Below, one piece after another: positions 33,330-45,190 of a DNA stretch of 64,000 nucleotides; position 1 is the first letter of the stretch; every line of letters starts with the position of its first letter. The stretch lies in NCBI GenBank assembly GCA_023614405.1, contig CM042689.1, forward strand, positions 330,932,305 to 330,996,304. The letters run 5' to 3'. Under the pieces are notes generated by a model. It searched no databases and was not told the DNA's origin. It saw nothing but the letters and a program-made list of their open reading frames with translations. The stretch comes from Avena insularis (lineage: Eukaryota > Streptophyta > Magnoliopsida > Poales > Poaceae). The position numbers were made by a program, and so were the translations under genes.

Positions 33330-33790
33330 GTCAAGCTAATTATTGTCCTGCAAGCGCTTTAGCTTATGTCGGAGCAACGTGCCCCTTTCCAACCCATCGA
33401 TGAAGGCGGCCATGGCGGTCTGAGCGTGTACTCCTGCGCAGGAATTTTTCATGTCCAGCCAGCGGGAGAGGTAGGCGCGATATGTCTCGTCTTTATCTTG
33501 CACGCACCATTGTAGATCGCCCACAGTGCAGGGACGCTTGTATGTACCCTCAAAGTTCTTGGTGAATGCATCTTGCATATCCAGCCAGTTGTAGATAGAT
33601 TTCTCCGGCAAGTCGTCGATCCATTGACGGGCCGTACCCGCCAACATTAATGGGAGGTACTTAACGGCGACGTTGGGGTTGCCTCCGGCAATCTCCACCG
33701 TGTTGCCGTAGTCCTGCAACCATGTGGCGAGCTTGGCGGTGCCGTCATAGGGCTTGATGGTCTTGTCAATCCGGAAACCTTTGGGGTAAG
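33330..33790 (-). pseudogene. Gag capsid region of the Tat-lineage element
   Basis: The readable part contains KYLPLMLAGTARQWIDDLPE, WLDMQDAFTKNFEGTYKRPC, ETYRAYLSRWLDMKNSCAGV and AFIDGLERGTLLRHKLKR, a standard retrotransposon gag (PF03732-like) core. It ends DNN-stop-LDLNQM, where translation would otherwise continue into the protease ORF. The N-terminal side is frame-shifted around 33700-34050. Confidence 0.82.
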
Positions 33791-34547
33791 TTGCGGACCG
33801 TATTGCAGGTTCAAAGCAACGTGGTCCCAGACATGGTCCTTCCTGGGCCTCGTGGATCTTATCGATCCATGAACGTGCATCGTACGGCTCCGGGTTCTTC
33901 TTCTTGTTTTCAACATGGGATGGGCTGCATGAACGACGCGGGCATCTTCCGCCATGGTGACTGCTTGGCAGCGACGGAGGCGGAGGTGGCGGTGGCTTAG
34001 CCTTCTTGCTGTTACCCTCCTGCGATGCCTCACGCCTGTCGCGGTTGCTTGTCAGACGCGGAGGGTCGTGGTGTGACCTGCTCTTGTGTCCTTGGTGGCG
34101 CTCTTCATCATGACGGGTTTGTGCCGCGTTGTCGCGGATGACGATACCACACTACTTTGGAGGGGGCATATCCGTATGATGGTGAGCCTTGTAATCTTCC
34201 TGATGTCGGGGGGATCGGGGCGGTGGCGATGGGCGACGAGGTCGGGCTTTTTCTCCGTGGTCGGAGGATATGGGGATAGCATCCTTCCTGTTGCGCGCAT
34301 CCCTCCGACTTCGTTCTGATGAACCCGTTTGTGATCCGACATCCTGAGGAGATCTGTCCCTTGGCGGTTTGTACAGGCTAGATCGGCAGAGCTTTGGGTC
34401 AGACTCAAGCCTCTGAGAGGTGTCCTTTTCCTGCTGCTTTACCGCTTTGGCCACTAGGTCATAGACCTGTTCTACTGCCTCAGGCGATCTATCCTGCTCC
34501 AGAAGGGTCTTGGCGACGGCGAGGTTAAGGAGTGGGGTGGGCATCAC
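33791..34547 (-). pseudogene. Gag middle region, charged and low-complexity
   Basis: The frame 34547-34152 reads EQDRSPEAVEQVYDLVAKAV then a stretch rich in S, R and P (RPSPPPRSPRHQEDYKAHHH). It is followed by broken frames up to the capsid core. Matches the position of the gag N-terminal linker. Confidence 0.6.
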
Positions 34548-34822
34548 CTGCTTGCTCTAGCTTTCTCTATGGACTTCTGCGCATTGACCAGATCTCGATC
34601 TAGTTTAGCGCCTTGCTCCGCGATGGCTTGCGCCTCCTACAGCAGCTGCTGGCGCTTCTCGTCAAGCTGAGTCAAGTTCTGGATATGATCAACGGTTAGT
34701 GGCTCGACAAGGAGATTGCCGAATATCACTCTATCAGCTGGAGTAACATGGGCTGCTACCGACGTGGATGCTAGAGGCGGCAAGTTTGCGGTGTTGTTGT
34801 TGCTCGGACCGGTGCCGATTTC

Positions 34823-35326
34823 CTACGGCTGCTGCACTGGGTTAGGCGGAGGAGGCATGACCTTTGCGCGATCATCATCAGCAGCAATTAGTGACCCCTT
34901 CCCCTTTTCCAGCGCCGAAGGCGGAGCTTGCCCGGGTTGATCTTCATCCATCGTTGTCCCAATGGTGACGAACACCCCTCGAGACATGACGGTGTTGTTA
35001 ACTTGTTCGTCGCGCGAGTACTCCTCCTCCATCTTCTGCATAGCAGAGTATAGCTCTTCTGGACTGAAGTCTATCTCCTCTGAATCTGCACTGAAATCAG
35101 CATAAAGCGCGTCAATGACAGAGTCGGAGGGTGCCAGGACTTCCTCGATGACGGGCGGTGGAGGTGCAACGGCCTCGACGATGACTGGAGGTGGTGGTGC
35201 TGCTGCGACGACAGCGGCCGGAGGCGATGGTAGTGGTGGCTGAATCAGAGGGGCTCCGTCAATGAGCGCAAGCACTGTCTGAGCTGCCGCTTCGGCTTCC
35301 GCGTAGTTGTTGACGGTGTTCACCAT
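34823..35326 (-). CDS. Proline/alanine-rich gag N-terminal ORF of the Tat-lineage element
   Basis: 167 aa starting MVNTVNNYAEAEAAAQTVLA. Residues about 28-70 are runs of P, A and V (PPLPSPPAAVVAAAPPPPVI). An acidic segment follows (ADFSADSEEIDFSPEELYSA). It precedes the gag core, with stops between. Role unknown; probably the N-terminal part of gag or a separate leader ORF. Confidence 0.55.
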   Translation of the reverse strand: MVNTVNNYAEAEAAAQTVLALIDGAPLIQPPLPSPPAAVVAAAPPPPVIVEAVAPPPPVIEEVLAPSDSVIDALYADFSADSEEIDFSPEELYSAMQKMEEEYSRDEQVNNTVMSRGVFVTIGTTMDEDQPGQAPPSALEKGKGSLIAADDDRAKVMPPPPNPVQQP

Positions 35327-35374
35327 GCCTTCGAAGGTAAGGCGGCCTGACGCCTGTTGCCGTCTTAGAGAATG

Positions 35375-35560
35375 TCAGAGAAGCGTGCCATGGTCAAGTC
35401 CTTCGACAAAGTGATAGATAGCATCATCATTGGGGTAGTGGGCCAGATCAACTCGTTTACAGAGCCACCTGGCTAGGTAGTCGCGGGGGTTTTTGCCCTC
35501 TCTCTGAACGCAGCGCGCCAGGTCAAAGATGGTAACCACGCCGACGAACTTGGATCTCTG
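35375..35560 (-). pseudogene. Second gag-like fragment in the leader
   Basis: The reading KFVGVVTIFDLARCVQREGK, RDYLARWLCKRVDLAHYPND, DAIYHFVEGLDHGTLL parallels the capsid core at 33336-33600 (ETYRAYLSRWL..., AFIDGLERGTLLRHKL). It lies upstream of the P-rich ORF, so the element carries part of the capsid core twice. The ORF is open through the primer site into the LTR, but that part has no coding sense. Confidence 0.55.
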
Positions 35561-35980
35561 CTGTCCAGACGCGCGGATAAAGCCGACGGATTTGCAGTGA
35601 TCTTCCACCTTTATATCCTGCACAGGGGCGGTTTGGGTGGGTCTTGAATTTTTCTGATCTTTGCCGGCAAACTCCAAGGAGAGATCCGACATCGATCCTT
35701 CCGCGAACGTATCCTGCCCGTAGACGGTCTGTGCGGGTCTTGATGCTCCTCCAACTCCCAGGGAACTAGTGCCCGAGTCGGTTTCGCCGATGAAGAGGTG
35801 GATGTATCCGATAGGAACGATCGAACACCACGTAGGGTTCGCCCTCGCCGGGATCCAGAACTCGTCATGGGGGACGATCGGAACATTGCCGGAGAAGAGA
35901 ACACGACCGATGGCTACGGTTTTGTCGATTCCCGCGAAGATCTTGGTCCTCGCCCGCTGAAGAGCCTGAAGCGCCTCTTG

Positions 35981-35998
35981 CCCCACGGTGGGCGCCAA
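35981..35998 (-). other. Primer-binding site of the Tat-lineage element
   Basis: The minus strand reads TTGGCGCCCACCGTGGGG directly inside the 5' LTR, the usual form for plant Gypsy elements of this type. Confidence 0.8.
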
Positions 35999-35999
35999 C

Positions 36000-36536
36000 T
36001 GTCGTGGTATTGCCGACGAGTACGCCATGGAGGGGTCCTCATAGTGCGTGTTTTGAGACGTGGGGTAAGGCGGACGGTTGACGGGTACGAGGTAACACAG
36101 CTTACCCAGGTTCAGATCCCACGACGGTGGCGGAATCCAACTCCTGCTATAAATCACTATAAGGGCAATACGCCGAGTTACAGAAATAGGTTCGCTGTGC
36201 GAGGTTGGATGAATCGATACTAAGTTGTGCCCTAAAGGCTCCGATAGGCCCGACTTATATAGTCGCCAGGTCCTAGGGTTACAGGGAAAAGTCCTAGCCG
36301 GACAGGTTACAAAGTCATACACCGTCTATCACTAGTCTTGTGTATCTTGTACTCCAAGGCTCCGGGTACGCTGGTGACTCCATTGTAGCCTTCCTTTATC
36401 CGGCATGGGCCTCCCTTTTGGATCCACCTAACTGCGCCGCCCAGTAGGCCACATGCCATGCTGCCGACTATGGGCCACCCGGGTTTGTCGGATAAGAGAC
36501 ATGCTATGAGGATTCCCATATAGCATATCCCCAACA
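36000..36536 (-). repeat. 5' LTR of the Tat-lineage element
   Basis: The plus strand starts tgtcgtggtattgccgacga and ends atatccccaaca. On the minus strand it begins TGTTGGGGATATGC. The partner is 20309-20841. Confidence 0.9.
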
Positions 36537-39500
36537 GGATGAGGTGACGATGCGCGTTGGCAATGGATCAAGAGTTGATGTGATGGCCGTCGGCACGCTC
36601 TCCTTAGTTTTACCTTCGGGATTAGTTTTAAACCTCAATAAATGTTATTATGTGCCTGCGTTGAGCATGAACATCATATCTGGATCATGTTTATTGCAAG
36701 ACGGTTATTCATTTAAATCTAAGAATAATGGTTGTGCTATTTATATGAGTAACATCTTTTATGGTCATGCACCTGCTGTGAATGGTTTATTTCTTCTGAA
36801 TCTCGAAAGGTATGAAACACACATCCATAACATTGAGGCTAAGAGATGCAAAGTAGATAGTGATAATTCTACTTATTTGTGGCACTATCGTCTAGGTCAT
36901 ATTGGTGTAAAACGCATGAAGAAACTCCATTCTGATGGACTTTTGGAGTCTCTTGATTTTGAATCATTTGACACATGCGAGCCATGCCTCATGGGCAAGA
37001 TGATCAAAACCCCGTTCTCCGGAATGATGGAGTGACCAATGGACTTGTTGGAAATCATACATACCGATGTATGCGGACCAATGAGTGTTTCGACGCGCGG
37101 TGGATATCGCAAATTTCTCACTTTCACTGATGACTTAAGTAGATATGGGTATATCTATTTAATGAAACATAAATCTGAAACATTTGAAAAGTTCAAAGAA
37201 TTTCAGAATGAAGTGGAAAACCATCGTAACAGAAAAATTAAGTTTCTATGATCCGATCATGGAGGTGAATATTTGAGTTATGATTTTCTCACACATCTTA
37301 AAGCAAGCGGAATCGTTTCGCAACTCACGCCACCCGGAACACCACAGCGCAATGGTGTGTCTGAACGCCGGAATCAAACTCTATTAGATATGGTGCGATC
37401 AATGATGTCTCTTACTAATTTGTCGTTATCATTTTGGGGTTATGCATTAGAAACCGCTGCATTCACTTTAAATAGGGCACCATCTAAATCCGTTGAGACG
37501 ACACCGTATGAACTGTGGTTTGGTGCTAAATCTAAGTTGTCGTTTCTTAAAGTTTGGGGATGCGAAGCTTACGTCAAGAAGTTGATGCCAGACAAGCTCG
37601 AATCCAAAGCGGAGAAATGCGTCTTCATAGGATACCCTAAGGAAACTATTGGGTATACCTTCTATCACAGATTCGAAGGCAAAGTGTTTGTCGCAAAGAA
37701 CGGATCCTTTCTTGAGAAGGAGTTTCTCTCGAAAGAAGTGAGTGGGAGGAAAGTAGAGCTAGACGAGGTTGTTGAACCTTCTCTTGAGTTGGAGAGTAGC
37801 GCAGCACCTGAAATTGTTCCAGTGCCGTCTGCACCAACAATAGCGGAAGCAAATGACAAGGATCATGAAGCTTCGGACGATGCTACTACTAAACGTCGCA
37901 GGTCGACAAGGTCACGTGACCCTCCTGAGTGGTACGGCAACCCTGTCTTAACTGTTTTGTTAGTAGACGACAGTGAACCTGCGAACTATGAGGAAGCGAT
38001 GATGAGCCCAGACTCTGAGAAATGGCTAGAGGCCATGAAATCCGAATTAGGATCCATGAGCGAAAACCAAGTATGGAATTTGGTGGACCCTCCTAGCGAC
38101 CGAAAGGCCGTTGAGTGCAAATGGATCTTCAAGAAGAAAACGGACGCGGATGGTAATGTTACTGTCTATAAAGCTCGACTTGTTGCAAAAGGTTTTCGAC
38201 AAGTTTAAGGTGTTGACTACGATGAGACTTTCTCTCCCGTAGCGATGTTTAAGTCCATTCGGATTTTATTAGCAATTGCTGCGTTTCATGATTATGAAAT
38301 ATGGCAGATGGATGTCAAGACTGCGTTCCTCAATGGCAACATTAATGAAGAGTTGTATATGATGCAACCCGAAGGTTTTGTCGATCCTAAGGATGCTGAT
38401 AAAGTGTGCAAACTTCAGCGTTCCATTTATGGACTGAAGCAAGCATCTCGGAGTTGGAACCTTCGTTTTGATCAAGTGATCAAGAGCTTTGGATTTGTTC
38501 CAAATTGCTACGAAGCTTGTATCTACAAGAAAGTGAGTGGGAGCTCAGTGACATTTCTGGTACTATATGTGGATGATATATTGATTATTGGAAATGACAT
38601 TGACATGCTTAACGATGTGAAGAGTTATTTGAACAAATGTTTTTCAATTAAAGACCTAGGGGAAGCTGCTTATATATTGGGCATCAAAATCTATAGAGAT
38701 AGACAAAGACGCCTGATAGCTTTAAGCCAAAGTACATACCTAGACAAAGTTCTGAAAAGGTTCAGAATGGATAAGGCAAAGAAAGGTTCAGTGCCTATGT
38801 TGTCAGGTAAGATATTGAGCAAGGCTCAATGTCCAGCTACGATAAATGATAGAGAAGCTATGAGCAAAGTGCCTTATGCCTCGTCCATAGGTTCTATCAT
38901 GTATGCCATGCTGTGTACTAGACCGGATGTTTCCAATGCTCTTAGTTTGACGAGCAGGTACCAAAGTGATCCAGGAGTGGAACACTGGACAGCTGTGAAG
39001 AACATCCTAAAGTACTTAAATAGGACTAAAGAAATGTTCTTGGTCTATGGAGGTGATGAACAGCTCGTCGTAAAGGGTTACGTCGATGCTAGTTTTGACA
39101 CCGACAAGGATGATTCTAAATCTCAGACAGGATACGTTTATATTTTGAATGGAGGAGTTTGTAAGATGGAGAAGCTGCAAGCAAAGCGTAATCGCGGGAT
39201 CTATAGTAGAAGCGGAATACATGGCTGCTGCAGAAGCGTCAAGTGAAGGAGTTTGGATCAGGAACTTCATCACTGAGCTTGGTGTGGTTCCAAGTGCCTT
39301 GGACCCACTAGAGATATTGTGTGACAACACTGGCGCCATAGCACTGGCTAAGGAACCAAGATATCATCCAAAGACCAAGCATATCAACCGCAAGTTCCAT
39401 ATAATCTGAGATTATATAACAGATGGAGATCTGAAGATCAGCAAAGTACATACAGATCTGAATGTCGCAGATCCGTTGACTAAACCTCTTCCACGAGCAA

Positions 39501-39555
39501 AACATGATCAACACCTTAGTGCCATGGGTGTTAGATTGTTGCCAGATGTAAACTA
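36537..39555 (+). pseudogene. Copia pol: protease end, integrase, RT, RNase H (Angela-like)
   Basis: Continues the protease broken at 20303. Visible are the GAG-pre-integrase HxxxH..CxxC region (LWHYRLGHIGVKRMKKLHSD, CEPCLMGKM), integrase core (HTDVCGPMSV, SDHGGEYLSY, TPQRNGVSERRNQTLLDMVR), RT (WIFKKKTDADGNVTVYKARL, MDVKTAFLNGNINEELYM, LYVDDILIIG) and RNase H (GYVDASFDTDKDDSKSQTGY, EAEYMAAAEASSEGVWIRNF, KTKHINRKFHII). In-frame stops are at about 37033, 37249 and 38206; a frameshift lies near 39175 and a stop near 39408. The C-terminus ends near 39555, just before the purine tract. All domains are recognisable and it was intact not long ago. Confidence 0.92.
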
Positions 39556-39584
39556 GATTATTGACTCTAGTGCAAGTGGGAGAC

Positions 39585-41303
39585 TGTTGGAATTATGCCC
39601 TAGAGGCAATAATAAAGATGTTATTATTATAATTCTTGTTCATGATAAAGTTTATATTCCATGCTAGAATTGTATTAAGCGGAAACTTTAATACTTGTGT
39701 GGTTTGTGAACAACACCGTGTCCCTAGTACGCCTCTATGGACTAGCTCATTGATTAATGATGGTTAAGGTTTCCTAACCATAGACATGAGTTGTCGATTA
39801 ATAATGGGATCATACCATTGGGAGAATGATATGATGGACAGACCCAAATTAACCAGAGCAATTAGATCGTGTCATCGTGTTCATCTTTGCGAAGCTTTTC
39901 TTATGTCAAATATTGTATTCCTTAGACCATGAGATAATGCAACTCCCTGGTATCGGAAGAAAGCTTTGAGGTCATCAAACGTTATCCTATGAGAGGGTGA
40001 TCATAAAGGTGTCTCTTAGGTGATCGGAAAGTACCTGTTGGGTTGTATGTATCGAGATGGGATTTGTCCCTCCCAAGTTGGAGAGATATACTTCGGGCCC
40101 ACTCGATAATCGATATCAACACCGCTTGCAAGCACGTGGTTAAGGAGTTAATCACAAAGTGATATCGGATTACAGAACGAGTAAAGTACTTGCTGTGAAC
40201 GAGATTGAACTAGGTATGCCGATACCGACGATCGAATCTCGGGCAAGTAAAATATCGCGTGACGAAGGGAATATATATATGGGATTAATTGAATCCTGGC
40301 ATCGTGGTTCATCCTATATGATCATCGATGAGTATGTGGGAGTCAATATGGGTTTCGCACCATTGTTGATTATTGATAGAAGATCATGTCTGCATATTCT
40401 CGAACCCGAAGGGTCACACACTTAACGTGTCTCGACGCTAGGATAGATTGGATAATTGGTTTATGAGTTTTTGTTCAGAGTCTCGGATGAGATCCAGGAC
40501 GTCACGAGAGGTTCCGGAATGGTCTGGAGAATAAGATTCATATAAGGCAAAGCAGATTTTGGAGTTCGGAATTGTTTCGGGTTGTTCGGTATTGTACCGG
40601 AAGCTTCTAGAACCTTCTGGAGTGGGACCAACGTGGCCCCACTTGTCGGGAGGGGGCGTGGGCCTACGGGGGAGTGCCATGGCCACATTGGGCCAGGTTC
40701 ACAAGGCCCCATAGGCCCAGCTGGCCAAGCCTAGGGGAAACCCTAGGGGAGCTTCTAGAAGGGGGGAAACTTGCCCCCCACTCCTCCCTCCTTGGCCGCC
40801 GGCCCTAGGGCTTGGGGGAGGGCAAGGGCCAGCCGCCCACCCCTCTATATAAAGAGGGCTGGGGGCGCACCCTCCCCACACCTCCTCCTCAAGCCCTAGG
40901 CGCCCTGCTGCCCTCCTCTCTCTCTCCCTTCCGACTGCGCGTAGGCGAAGCCCTGGCGCAGAAACTCTCCACCGCTTGCACCACGCCGTCGTGTTGTAGA
41001 TCCAATCCATCTCTCCACCCCACTTGCTGGACCGAGGAAGGAGGAGACATCGAGGTGCCGCACGTGTGCATCTCTCGGAGGCATCGCCACTTGCGGTGTT
41101 AGATCGGATCGGATCGCGAGGAGGAGAAGCGAGTACGACTACATCAACCACGTTCCGTTGAACGTTACGCTGTGCGAATCTTCAAGGGTATGAAGATCTC
41201 ATCTATCCCCCCCCCTCGTTGTTTGCATCTCCTAGATTAGATCTTGGATTTCCCGTTCGCATCCGTAGAATTTTTTTGATTTACTATGTCGCGAAACCCT
41301 TCA
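39585..41303 (+). repeat. 3' LTR of the Angela-like Copia element
   Basis: Starts TGTTGGAATTATGCCC after the purine tract caagtgggagac and ends CCCTTCA, followed by the duplication atatc. TATA box at 40846-40853. Confidence 0.93.
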
Positions 41304-41308
41304 ATATC

Positions 41309-42376
41309 CACAACTCAATTGGAGGCTCCCGAATGCAAGCAAGTTGTCACAACAATCAAAGACAAGCTTGTAAATACCAAACCAACAACTAGGGTTTCCA
41401 ATGAAACACTAGAGCAAGGGGCCCTCAAATGAATGAGGGAGAAATGAAGATATCTTTTGGTGAAGATGTAGATCAAGTCCCCCTCATTTGATTCTCCAAA
41501 GATCAAGAGCTTTGGATGCTTGGAGGGGGAGACATCTTTGATTTGGTGGATCAACTTTAGGGTTCTTGAGAGTGGGGAATGAGAAGCCTGCAAAGGTAGA
41601 AGAAGGGATCTTTATATAGCCCCCTGGAAATGTAGTTGTCGGAATTCACTTAACCCAGATAGTCCAGCAGAAATGACCCGGACAGTCCGGCTGGGCCGGA
41701 CACTCCGTCAGCAACACGCGGGACACTCTAGCCTGGCAAAGAATCCGGCCAGTGTCTGGGTAGTGTTCGTGTAGTGTCCGATCAGGGACACAGACTATCT
41801 GCACGCTTCGATGAAACTTTGATGAAATCCCCAGGCCGACTCTCCAGCTAAAACCAGCCGAATATTCCGGCTAGGCCGGATACTCTGGTGGATATCGGTC
41901 GGACAGTCCGGCGCAATCTTGTTTAGCTGGTACAAAAGTTCCTAGAAACCTCTTTTACCTTCGAAATAATTGTAACACCCCGGCCTCTCAGGACTAGCGG
42001 TTGTCACTCATGGCAGCTCAATAGGATCTCTAGACTAACCCCAAAGACCAACACTAGTCTTTTCTACGCACTTTGTCCTCACTCGTGCGCACCCAGTATC
42101 TACTTCCCGGTCGGTCACCCATCCTCAAATTGCTCTAGGCCAAGCATGCCTAACCTTAGAGTTCTTTTTAGATGAGCTTCCGAAAAAGAAGTTGCAACTT
42201 GTTGGTATGGGTATACTATTAATCCTATTAAGCCATGCGTCGGGGTCTCACAATAATCAATAACAATATTCAGCTGATAGTATAGATATATCCTAAAACA
42301 TTTAGCAGCTGATTAAACCATCCTAGTGTTTTCAACAAACATCAAAACAATTATGAAGGGCACAAATGCCCTTTCA
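41309..42376 (-). repeat. Proximal part of the Sirevirus-like 3' LTR
   Basis: Continuation of the LTR begun at 15994; it ends gccctttca at 42376. It holds clustered palindrome-like motifs (ccggacagtccggc, gccggacactccg, gccggatactctgg) between about 41650 and 41920. On the minus strand the LTR starts TGAAAGGGCATTTGTGCC. Confidence 0.72.
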
Positions 42377-42396
42377 GTCTCCCCCTTTTTGGTGTT
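42377..42396 (-). other. Polypurine tract of the Sirevirus-like element
   Basis: The plus strand gtctccccctttttggtgtt is a purine run on the minus strand directly beside the LTR start, placing this LTR at the element's 3' end. Confidence 0.65.
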
Positions 42397-42683
42397 TGAT
42401 GACAACCCAAGGATTTGCATAGATGCTACACAATAAGCAATAACCATAGCAATAAATGGTTTACAAAATATAGGAAGGCTCCCCCTAGATGTGTGACCAT
42501 TTTAAAATTTGCATCTGAATACAAGATCACACAACCTAGGATCAATACCCTCAATAGATTTTATAAACACAACATGATATCAAAAGTGAATACTAGACAC
42601 ATAAGCTAGGCATAACATAGTCTTCCACGAAACCAGGTACGCATGTATTACCACACACAATAGAGTTCAAAACATAACATAGT

Positions 42684-44512
42684 TCATATCCGAACAAAGA
42701 TAAAGACACAAGCTTCAAAGAGGCAAATCGAAATAACGTGAAGCTTGTGTACCCATGAAAATCCTCGGTAGCTACCTAATGTGGCTACTTCTCCCTCTTT
42801 GGCATCGAGGCGCCCAAAAGGGAAAAGAGCACTAGAAAAGCGTCCCAAACCAACTCTAGCCAATGTAGTCTTCATCCTCCTTCTCATTGTCATCCTCATC
42901 CTTATCGCCGTCCTTTTCCTCATCATCATAATCATCCTGAGTAGCACTCTTGCCATGAGGGCGAGAAGAGGAAGACATATCCTCGAACAAAGACCAATCC
43001 ACACGCCCCTGACTCCAGTGACCATAAGAGAGCGTCCCGTATGAGGCCTGCTATGAGGGGTCAATATCCATGGGCTGGTTGATTATCTTGAGCTCCTTCA
43101 TGACATTCCTGTTGACCTTGTAGGCGTCATACTGTCCACGGCGAATGTCAATGTTTTGACACATGAGAAGCTTCTTCCACCAAGAAGCCTTCTTCACCCT
43201 TTTGTGCACTTCCTCTCTAGAGGTATCAAAACAATATGTGTTGCTAGCATGCTTCATGAGGGGCCCGGGATAACTTCCTGCACCTCCTCAGACTCATCAT
43301 CATCACTGTCACCATCATCTGCATCCTCATCCACATCCTCAAAGATATCGTGGGATGGAGGATAGCCACGAAGTACCTTGGAGGAAGGGGCACCCTTCCT
43401 CTGAAGCTTGGTAGGAAGGTGTTGAACAAGCTCGTGGTATAGAAAAGGGGTTGCTGGAGTGTGGGCAGCAATGAGATTCATCACATAAGTGGCATATAGT
43501 GGACACTTCTTGTCCACAATGCACTTGTACAAGTCTTGATAGAAAAAGTCCATGCCATCAATACCACCACCTTCATGGTTTGGACCATGAGTATAAAGTA
43601 TAAACTAAGTGAGTGTGAACCATGATATTGATTTCTGCCCCTCTCATATCGTCCTTGTTGCCCGCCTTGGGAGTAAGAGTGTGGCGGAACGTGCGAAGCA
43701 GGATGTTGTAGATGAGATTGATATTGGTGGTTTGCCCAACTACACCATGTTGTGAGTAGATAGGAGCCAACCTCTTCTTGTCATAGGACTGACCATGTAC
43801 ATGCATCCTGGTACCACTAGGAGCATTGGGGTTGAAAGGTAAGCCAAGAATGTTTGCAAACTGTACCATGTTGGACCAACATCTTGTAGTGCCAGACATC
43901 CACTCAAGAGGAATATCCACAGTGTCACCAAAGACCACCATGGCATAGAACTGCTTGACAAACTCAATATTGTATCTTATTTTACCTGAAAGATGGTGTG
44001 CAACCCAATCTTCTCGGTCACCCAAAGAGCTTCATGAAAGTAGTCATGAGCATGCAGCTTCTCAACATCCAACCACTGCGTGGGGCACACAGGTGTCCTG
44101 AACCCACCAAACACCTCGGTATAGAGAAGGAATTGTTCATTCCTCCAGAAACTATCATCCGAAGAGGTGCGAGTCAGAGAATAGAATGGCTGGGTTCTCA
44201 TCTCCACAAACTCTTTAGTGCCCAAATCTGCCAAGGTAGTCAGGGTTTCAAACTTTATGCGCTTGGCTTCATCTTTTTCAGTTTTCTGATCTTTTCTTGC
44301 TTTGTTGCAGCACGGTCATGTGCTGATTTCCTAACCACAGGAGGATCCACATGTACATCTCTCTCTTCATCGTATCTGAGCTTGCGAGGATGACGCTTTT
44401 GACTAGACCGAGACCGGCGAGGACGAGAGCCACCTATGAAATTAGAGGAGGGAGAAAGCATAGGGGGTAAGCACATTTGTCCAGGAAATATCAAAAAGAT
44501 AGTAGCAATCAA
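42684..44512 (-). pseudogene. Env-position ORF remnants of the Sirevirus-like element
   Basis: Between the RNase H (45611) and the 3' LTR lie broken frames on the same strand: 44512-44255 (GGSRPRRSRSSQKRHPRKLR, basic), 44234-43977 (FYSLTRTSSDDSFWRNEQFL), 44025-43573 (RYNIEFVKQFYAMVVFGDTV, WMSGTTRCWSNMVQFANILG), 43553-43254 (LYKCIVDKKCPLYATYVMNL, ending in an acidic run) and 43257-43051. Together they look like one protein of about 450 residues with frameshifts. Sireviruses commonly have an envelope-like gene here, and the FVKQFYAMV segment is also seen in 'putative plant transposon protein' domains. No clear transmembrane segment. Function unknown. Confidence 0.5.
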
Positions 44513-44534
44513 AGGAATACTGAACTATATAGGC

Positions 44535-45190
44535 TAATTCTCGCCGGACTGTCCGGGGAAATCACCCCGGAGACTCCGCTTGGCCCGGTCATTCCGATGC
44601 GTATGCATCGGACATTTCGGCTGGGTCAAAATGTCCATCTCATACACGCAAGAGACTCCGGCCAGAGTCATGGTGTTTCCTAGGGCAGTGCGGGGAGGAT
44701 CAATCGGAGCGAATCGACATTTCTAGGAATACTGCTAGGGTGTACATTGCATGCATGAATGATATAGACATGGATTTGAGCAAGAAAGAGTCCTCAAAAA
44801 CTCATCTAGGGCATGCCTAGAGAGGGAGAAGGGGAGGAACACTTTACCAGCATCCATGGTGGTATTCACCGGAGGGGAATGGGTCCCAACGACGAAGGGA
44901 AGGTGATCGCCAGCAGCAACGGCTGGATTCAGGGTGGATAAACCCTCCCGATGATGCTCTTGGTCGAGGGAAGCAATTAGGGAGGAAGAGGTAGTCGAGG
45001 AGGAGAAGGAGGACTGAACTGTCCACTTCTCCCCGGCCCCCTTTACTGATTTTGAGACTGCTCGGGCCGGAGTGTCTAGGCGATATACGCCGGAGTGTCC
45101 GGCCCGACCGGAATTTCCGGAGTGAACCAAGCGGAGAGTCCAGCCTAGCCAGATACTCTTGTTTGTTCAGGGCGGACAGTCTGGCCCCTT
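44535..45190. repeat. Clustered CCGGACTGTCCGG-like palindromes in the Sirevirus-like element
   Basis: Two clusters, about 44545-44720 and 45060-45190, hold inverted motifs such as ccggactgtccgg, atgcgtatgcat and gccggagtgtccggcccgac. The same type occurs in the LTR at 41650-41920. Palindromes of this composition are known from sirevirus non-coding regions. Confidence 0.65.

Larger units (their letters stand above)
20304..36541 (-). mobile_element. Tat-lineage Gypsy element, nested in the Copia protease
   Basis: LTRs of about 535 bp at 20309-20841 (3') and 36000-36536 (5') and target duplication ggatg (20304-20308, 36537-36541). The minus-strand order is PBS, gag, protease, RT, RNase H, second RNase H and integrase, followed by a gene on the opposite strand and a purine tract. 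The second, archaeal-type RNase H and the antisense gene point to the Tat group. RT carries a 3.2-kb insertion. Many stops mean it is inactive. Confidence 0.9.
16415..41308 (+). mobile_element. Angela/BARE-like Copia element, complete but interrupted
   Basis: Two LTRs of about 1.71 kb (16420-18128 and 39585-41303) flank a primer-binding site complementary to initiator tRNA-Met (tggtatcagagc at 18130), gag, protease, integrase, RT, RNase H and a purine tract (caagtgggagac before 39585). The target duplication is atatc (16415-16419, 41304-41308). A 16.2-kb Gypsy element is inserted in the protease region at 20309-36536. Coding frames have several stops and shifts. Confidence 0.92.

Noticed and set aside
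35569..36322. Long minus-strand ORF across the Tat 5' LTR
   Set aside because: It runs through the LTR and primer site, so it is not a protein; only the gag-like segment at 35375-35560 was kept.
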